Below, piece by piece: positions 58,412-64,000 of a stretch of 64,000 nucleotides of DNA. The stretch is from Heliopora coerulea (taxonomy: Eukaryota > Cnidaria > Anthozoa > Scleralcyonacea > Helioporidae): assembly GCA_030142905.1 (NCBI GenBank), contig JASJOG010000100.1, positions 186,001 to 250,000 of the forward strand, written 5' to 3'. The notes below the pieces were generated by a model. That model had not been told where the DNA came from, made no database searches, and saw only the letters and a list, made by a program, of their open reading frames with translations. The position numbers and the translations under genes were made by a program. The number at the start of each line of letters is the position of its first letter. The first letter of the stretch is position 1.

Positions 58412-59110
58412 GGCCTCTCACGTTCGAAATTTGGCGCGAGCGGTCTATCGCGCGGGCAGATTACATTGCGTGCGCGATTAATTAACAACAAATTGGAGGG
58501 ATTGTCAAAAAATTAAAAAACTTTTCAATTTTCTTGTAATTACATCAATTTAATTCCGATATGAATACAATGTCATATCAATGTTTTTTATAACAAAAGA
58601 AGGAACAGAAACGTTAAGATATTACTTCAGTCCGAGTCGCTTTCGAATTCCTCTTTGAAAAGTTCAAATTCACTGTCCTCACTACTGCTTTCGTCTTGGT
58701 CAAGTGTTGCGTGGACCTCGTCAACAACGTTAACAGTATTTCTCACTGACGTAATTTGATTTGAGACCTTTTTCGGCCTGTTTGATTTCATATATATTTC
58801 AACAGTACGCTCTATTATGGCCTCTTTCTCTTCTCTGTTCCAAAGCGGGTTGTTTCCGTCGACGACAAAGCTTTCATTCAAAGCGTCGTGGGCCACTGAC
58901 AAGCGCCTATCCGAGAGGATGCTCGTGACGGCACTGAACGTTCTCTCTACTTGAGCGTTTGAGCCAGAAGGACGGGAGCGTTTTGAAAACAAAACAGTTT
59001 GACAGGCGAGCGGAAATTAACATTTGCGCACGTGATCATTCATGCGCGTAACATTGGTGGGGCGCGTGCCTGCGCGATCGCGCGCGTCCCATTGAGAGGC
59101 CGGCATGGGA
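58405..59110 (-). mobile_element. hAT-like remnant with GGCCTCTCA termini
   Basis: GGCCTCTCA at 58412-58420 and its inverse TGAGAGGCC at 59093-59101, with CATGGG just outside both ends (possible duplication). CpG-rich, with GCGCGCGATCG-type words at both ends, in contrast to its surroundings. Contains the ORF at 58627-58992. Confidence 0.68.
58627..58992 (-). pseudogene. hAT transposase C-terminal fragment
   Basis: 121 codons. GSNAQVERTFSAVTSILSDR then RLSVAHDALNESFVV matches the hAT dimerisation signature (VERxFS...L...R..L). An acidic tail (DESSSEDSEFELFKEEFESD) ends at TGA. No catalytic domain. Confidence 0.72.
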
Positions 59111-60182
59111 ATGTGTCATGACTAATTGCTTCTTGTTGCTGATTTGGCATGAGATGATCTTACAACTCTGACTGAATCTTGATTCATTTTCCAATTTTTA
59201 AGATACTTCAGGCCTGGTTCACTTGATAAACTTCTGCCAAGTCAAACTTTAGTTAATATGTTGAATTAAGTTCACAAGAAGTTTAGCAACTGGTCAATTA
59301 ACCAATTGTATTAGGATTGACTCAGCCATACTCACCTACTAGATTAGCTGAAATTGAAGTAATATTGATTCAAATGCCAATCTATTTATGAGCCAGACCC
59401 TAGCATTAAGATCTGTTTTATCATCACTAGGAGTAGAAAATCCCCAAGGATAAAAGGTGAAGCAGACCTTTATAGTTTTTTACTCTACATGGGTAATGCT
59501 TGACAATGATTGAATTAAGCAGAGATTTTTTCAATGTGTGGTTTTTGTTTCAAGATTTCACAGATCTGAGAGCATCTCTTGAGGCCTTGCATGTAATTTC
59601 ACCATTATTACAACTATTTTGAAGATTGAGAAGCAAGATTTGAGATTTGAGTGACTGTCAAGGATGTGTCAAGTTCCCAATTCCTGCTAGCAAATTGCTT
59701 GAACACGATCCTCAAAAATGGTTACATTTTGTTAGAGTTGTACTGTAGGCTTCTTGGGTGATGACTTGGCAGGGTACACTTGTCTATCATTGGTCTTGTT
59801 TTTGCATAATGATTTCACTTCTTGGGGTTCGGGTATCAGATGAAGCATTCTCTTGTTTGATCTCCAGTATTATGCTGGTATTTGAAAGTCCTGTATTTCT
59901 TGGAGATGTTTTCTCATGAGGATATCAAATTGATGGCTTGGTTTCTTAGTAGAAAGTCTGCATAAAGTGATGTAGAGGTCAAGGATGGTGTGGCATTACA
60001 GTGAGATTTGTCTTCCAAATTTGCAGCTAAATAATTTGCAGCTAAAAAGATGATAGTGAGCATTTTCATGTTTCCACAGTGATGTTGGCTCTTGAAACAT
60101 CACAAATTTTAAGTTATATTTGAGTGGAGATTGCTTCCTATGTCTTTGTGTTCAAACACCCCTGATTCTGAAAAAATAATAC

Positions 60183-60187
<5 letters not shown>
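59111..60187. other. Intronic, no gene seen
   Basis: About 1.1 kb of AT-rich, CpG-poor sequence; no repeat with two ends and no coding region recognised. Confidence 0.45.
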
Positions 60188-60233
<46 letters not shown>

Positions 60234-60463
60234 CAAATTGCAAAAATTATGGCACATAACATATCAACATATGAACATATCAAGACCATTGTATTTTCAT
60301 TTTATTCTCACTTCAACAGTCAGTGAAGATATGCTATGTGTTTTTTGGAACATTTTTTGGCCAGTCTAATGTATTAAGGTTGATTAAAGTATTCATAATT
60401 ACAGATTTAACTATACATGCTTTTTTACAATATGTTTAGGTTTGCCAAAATTTATGCAATTTG

Positions 60464-60503
<40 letters not shown>
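60188..60503. mobile_element. Mariner-type MITE inserted in a (TA)n microsatellite
   Basis: The element 60231-60466 begins CAGCAAATTGCAAAAATTAT and ends with the near-inverse (ATTTATGCAATTTGCTG). It is flanked by (TA)n at 60188-60228 and 60467-60503. TA is the target of Tc1/mariner elements, so the array was probably split by insertion. No ORF. Confidence 0.8.
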
Positions 60504-60505
<2 letters not shown>

Positions 60506-60565
60506 CTTACTTTCTGTGGTACTTTATTTACAGTACCACTCAAATGAAACTTAACCTTCAGAAAG

Positions 60566-60750
60566 TGCGTTTCAAGTTCGGGCAGTAAACAAGCATGTTT
60601 TGAGTTTTAGCAGTAAACAAGCATGTTTTGAGTTTTAGCAGTAAACAAGCATGTTTTGAGTTTTAGCAGTAAACAAGCATGTTTTGAGTTTTAGCAGTAA
60701 ACAAGCATGTTTTGAGTTTTAGCAGTAAACAAGTGTGTTTCAAGTTCAAG
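60566..60750. repeat. 28-bp tandem minisatellite
   Basis: GCAGTAAAC recurs at 60582, 60610, 60638, 60666, 60694 and 60722, period exactly 28. The inner units are identical (AAGCATGTTTTGAGTTTTAG within). Edge units are diverged (CGTTTCAAGTTCGG, TGTTTCAAGTTCAAG). No variable spacers, so not a CRISPR array. Confidence 0.93.
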
Positions 60751-60849
60751 TGGTAGACGAGTGCATATCAAGCAAGAACTGTCTCGAATCATGCTACCTG
60801 TGATATATCATGTATTGAGTATCAAGTTTTGAGGATCAAGTATTGAGCT

Positions 60850-60877
60850 TCAATAGCTAGCTAGCTAGCTAGCTAGC

Positions 60878-60974
<97 letters not shown>

Positions 60975-60975
60975 T
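60850..60975. repeat. (TAGC)n-(TAGA)n microsatellite
   Basis: About 28 bp of TAGC units pass into about 95 bp of TAGA/GATA units, ending exactly where the LINE 3' end begins. It is probably the LINE tail expanded by slippage. Confidence 0.92.
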
Positions 60976-63900
60976 GATTTTTATTTAATCACGGTAATTC
61001 TATCAGAAATAAAATTACAAAGGAATTTTAGCTCTGGTCTACCTAGAAGCCGTGTGAATAATATAACGTATTTACATATTTTTTTTTTTTTTTTTTTATG
61101 AATATATTTACATATATACAAAGAACTAATTACAGTTGTTTTTAATGTTGTCAATGCAAAAGTTGCAGTTCCGGATATCTTGCTTGAATTTGTTTAAATC
61201 CTTTTCATTTCTTAGTGAACTCGGTAATGAATTCCACAAGATTGATCCTGAGACTGCAAAGCTGTTTCTGTAGGTTTTAGTTCTTACTTTTGGTATCTGG
61301 AGAGTATTATCAGATCTGAGGTTATAAATGTTTGTCCCAATTTGTTTGTCAAACATTTCACTTAGATAGGATGGAGTTTGGCCATTGGCAACCTTATGCA
61401 TCATAATTGCTTTTTGGCATTTTCTATTATGATCCAGAGTAGACCATTTTAGGTTTAAAAAGACATCACAAGTATGGATAGAATATGGTGCCCCAGTTAT
61501 GATGCGGGCTGCACGGTTTTGTAGTTTTTGGAGCTTATCAGTAAGTGTTTTATCAATGCTATCCCAAACAACAGAACAATAACTGAAATGTGGTTCAACA
61601 ATAGCATTGTAAACCATTGTTAGCAGCTCCTGGTTAAGAAAGGGCTTGGCTTTCTTCATAATTCGTAAGTTTGTTTTTATTTTGCTAATGATATTTTTAA
61701 TATGTCTTTTCCAATTTAAATTTAGTCAATTGTAAGACCCAGACATTTGACCTCCCTAGCTTGTTTTAAAGCTATTCCATTAATTGATAAATTTAGTTGG
61801 TTTGATAAGCTGGCTATTCTTTGCCAGGAACCAATTATCATGTACTCAGTTTTAATGACATTCAGTGTCAGTTTATTGACACAAAGCCAATCTACTACAC
61901 ATTCAATGTCTTTATCAAGCATAGATTTAATTTCTGACATAGAAGAACCAGAAGCAGTTAGGTTTGTGTCATCTGCATACATTCTGGTTGAACTGCATTT
62001 AACACAGTTAGGGAGGTCATTGATATAAATCAGGAATAGTAATGGCCCCAGGATAGTACCTTGGGGGACACCACATAAAAGTTGTTCTGGATCTGAGAGA
62101 TTTCCATTTACCATGCACATCTGCACTCGGTCGTTGAGATAAGACTTAAACCAGTCAACTGTAGACTGACTTAGGCCAAGGTATTGTAATCTCCTTACAA
62201 GAATAGTGTGATCAACGGTATCAAAGGCCTTTTTCAGATCTAAGAATAAGACACCATTTAAGAGTTTTCTATCTATGTTGAAACACCATTCATTAGTTAA
62301 ATCTAGCATGGCTGTGGTGGTAGAAAATAATGATCGGAAACCAGACTGCCTGGGATTTATCAAATTGTTTTTGGTTACATAGTCGTCTAGTTGGTCATAC
62401 ACGATTTTTTCAAAGATACGTGCAACCGCTGAGATGACTGAAATTGGTCGGTAGTTGTTTACATCACAGTGGTCACCCGCTTTGAAAATTGGTGTGACCC
62501 TAGCAATTTTCCAGTCATTTGGAAAAATCTTTGTTTTAAGTGATAGATTGAATATGGCACTCAAGGATTCATAAATATATGGTGCTGATAATTGTAGAAT
62601 TTTGTTAGAAATTTTATCAATTCCTACAGCTTTTCTATCTTTACTGGTTTTTAGTAATTTCAAGACAGTAGTAGGCAGGATTTTTTTAAAGCTAAAAGTG
62701 GAATTGGTTTTATTTAGATAATCTTCAAATGTTTTACTCCTGTTTGGTTGCGGTATCTCTGATGCAAGATTTGGACCAACCTTAACAAAATGGGTGTTAA
62801 AAGAATTTGCAATAGTCTTGGTGTCAGTAATGCTTTCAGATGAAGAAAGGTTAATTTTTGTTATTTCAGTGCTTTTAGCCTTTTTGCCCATCAGATCATT
62901 CAATACTTTCCAGGTTCCTTTTTGATTTCCTGAGTTATTTCTGATCTCATTTTTATAGTAAGCCTTTTTTGTCTTTTTTATCTCCAGATTAACGGCATTC
63001 TTTTTTTGTCGAAAAAGCATCCAATCAGTCTGTGAGTTAGATTTGAGTGCTTTTTTCTTCAGAATATTTCTAGCGTACCTTTCTTGTTTGAGTTTTTTAT
63101 TGATCCAAGGTGATGGAGAGTTGCATACTCTTTTGACTCGACATGGAGCATGTCGGTTCAAAATAACCTCTATTTTAGTTTTCCATTCATCCCATGCATG
63201 GTTTATATCATGAGAATTTTGGAATGTTTGCCAATCAGTGTTCTTGATGTCTAGAAGGAAATCATTTTCACTAAAATTCTTATAGTCCCTATATTCAACA
63301 AATCATGGGGGACCTTTTTGGCAAGAAAGCTTCCGAACAGCAAAAATTAGATTATGGTCACTGATTGCTGTAGTAATGACTCCATGATGAGTTAGATTTT
63401 CTTCACTGTTAGTAATTAAATGGTCAATTAATGTTTTGGTACTCCCAGTAACACAAGTTGGGCTGTCAATTAATTGAGATAATTGATAAATATCTAATAA
63501 ATCCATCAGGTTTGTTGTTTGTGGTTTAGTGTTAGTAGCAAGAAAGTCGCAATTTAAATCACCAAGGACATAGTACTCTTTGTATTGAGAATCAGCTTTT
63601 TTTAAGAATTCTTCAAATTTGTCAAAGAGCTCATCTGAGGATTTGGGTGGTCTATACCAGGTTGTAAAGAGGAAAGGATAAGAGTTTGGTTTAATTATTT
63701 CAATTGAAATCATTTCTAAGCCTTCCTCTTCAAAGCACAATTTTCTTTTGAAATTAATTGTGTTTCGAATGTAAATACAGACTCCACCTCCTGATTTATC
63801 CCTGTCTTTTCTAATACAGGTATAGCCATTTATGTTTGTTATATGTTCATCATCATATTGATCTAGTTTTGTTTCATTTATGGCTAACACATCAAAATTA

Positions 63901-64000
63901 TTATTTATTAGGTTAATCTGTAATTCATCGATATGTTTTGAGAGACTATTTACATTCAAGGAACCCATCTTAAAAACTCGAATTTTAGAAAGGTCTGTAT
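60976..64000 (-). mobile_element. APE-type LINE (Jockey/CR1/L2-like group), 5' end beyond window
   Basis: A non-LTR retrotransposon on the minus strand: endonuclease, reverse transcriptase, C-terminal region, then a 3'UTR of about 150 bp with an A-run (T18 at 61081-61098 on plus) and a GATA-type tail. It lies in the putative FERM intron 1. Only two disruptions were seen in the coding part, so the copy is fairly young. Confidence 0.88.
61126..63968 (-). pseudogene. LINE endonuclease/reverse transcriptase polyprotein, two disruptions
   Basis: 63968-63303: APE endonuclease with NVNSLSKHIDEL, INETKL, TWYRPP, LGDLNCDF, LIDHLITN and ISDHNLI (the catalytic Asn, Glu, Asp, His set). An in-frame TGA at 63303-63305 (likely from CGA, as PP-R-FVEYRDYK) precedes the linker. 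63161-61722: reverse transcriptase with FLDLKKAFDTVDHTIL, GVPQGTILGPLLFLIYINDL and YADD (61968-61979). One base is missing near 61720, shifting LGLTID out of frame from NLNWKRHIKNI; the product then continues to 61126 with the usual C-terminal YNLRSDNTLQIPKVRT and ILWNSLPSSLR. The frame begins before the first Met shown, so the true start may lie right of the window. Confidence 0.9.

Noticed and set aside
60566..60750. CRISPR-like array
   Set aside because: 28-bp units are contiguous with no spacers, in a eukaryotic genome; a plain minisatellite.

Overview
The window looks like nuclear DNA of an invertebrate animal, most likely a cnidarian and perhaps an anthozoan. The evidence is intron-rich genes with GT-AG introns, animal-type orthologues (CYP20A1, CCDC93), TTAGGG-like interstitial tracts, and a mix of hAT, PIF/Harbinger, pogo-like, Penelope-like and APE-type LINE elements. 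The species call is inference. No bacterial operons, rRNA, CRISPR array or intact tRNA gene were seen.

Three host genes are supported. (1) 105-8179, + strand: nine exons covering the last ~372 codons of a cytochrome P450 of the CYP20A1 family; the N-terminal exons lie left of the window. (2) 41404 down to 12903, - strand: 22 exons with continuous phases encoding 626 residues of CCDC93, a subunit of the CCC/Commander endosomal recycling complex (the human protein is ~630 residues); the last short exon is uncertain. (3) 55248-55397, + strand: a probable first coding exon of a FERM-domain (4.1 superfamily, FRMD3/5-like) gene whose other exons lie right of the window. CYP20A1 and CCDC93 are tail to tail. 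CCDC93 and the FERM candidate are head to head, about 13.8 kb apart, with that gap filled almost entirely by transposons.

The rest is mobile and repetitive DNA. CYP20A1 intron 8 and the CCDC93 introns hold foldback/MITE elements (two with telomere-like cores), a tRNA-derived SINE composite, a LINE fragment, microsatellites and a 1.36-kb terminal-inverted-repeat element with a helix-turn-helix ORF. From 42.1 to 54.2 kb lies a dense nest: a Penelope-like element inserted in another, with hammerhead-like motifs; a 3.2-kb TA-flanked pogo-like transposon carrying a DDE transposase and, head to head with it, a HIRAN-domain gene; a PIF/Harbinger element with its Myb-like partner; a Harbinger MITE with TTA duplication; and a hAT element split by two other hATs, each with an 8-bp target duplication. 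Right of 58.4 kb, inside the putative FERM intron, are a hAT remnant, a mariner-type MITE inside a (TA)n tract, a 28-bp minisatellite and a nearly intact APE endonuclease/reverse transcriptase LINE on the - strand that runs off the window.

The best candidate for something undescribed is the two-gene pogo-like transposon with the HIRAN protein. Also notable are a CYP20A1 that keeps the canonical heme-loop and I-helix motifs degenerate in the mammalian orthologue, and CpG-depleted tracts beside CpG-rich insertions that suggest germline gene-body methylation.
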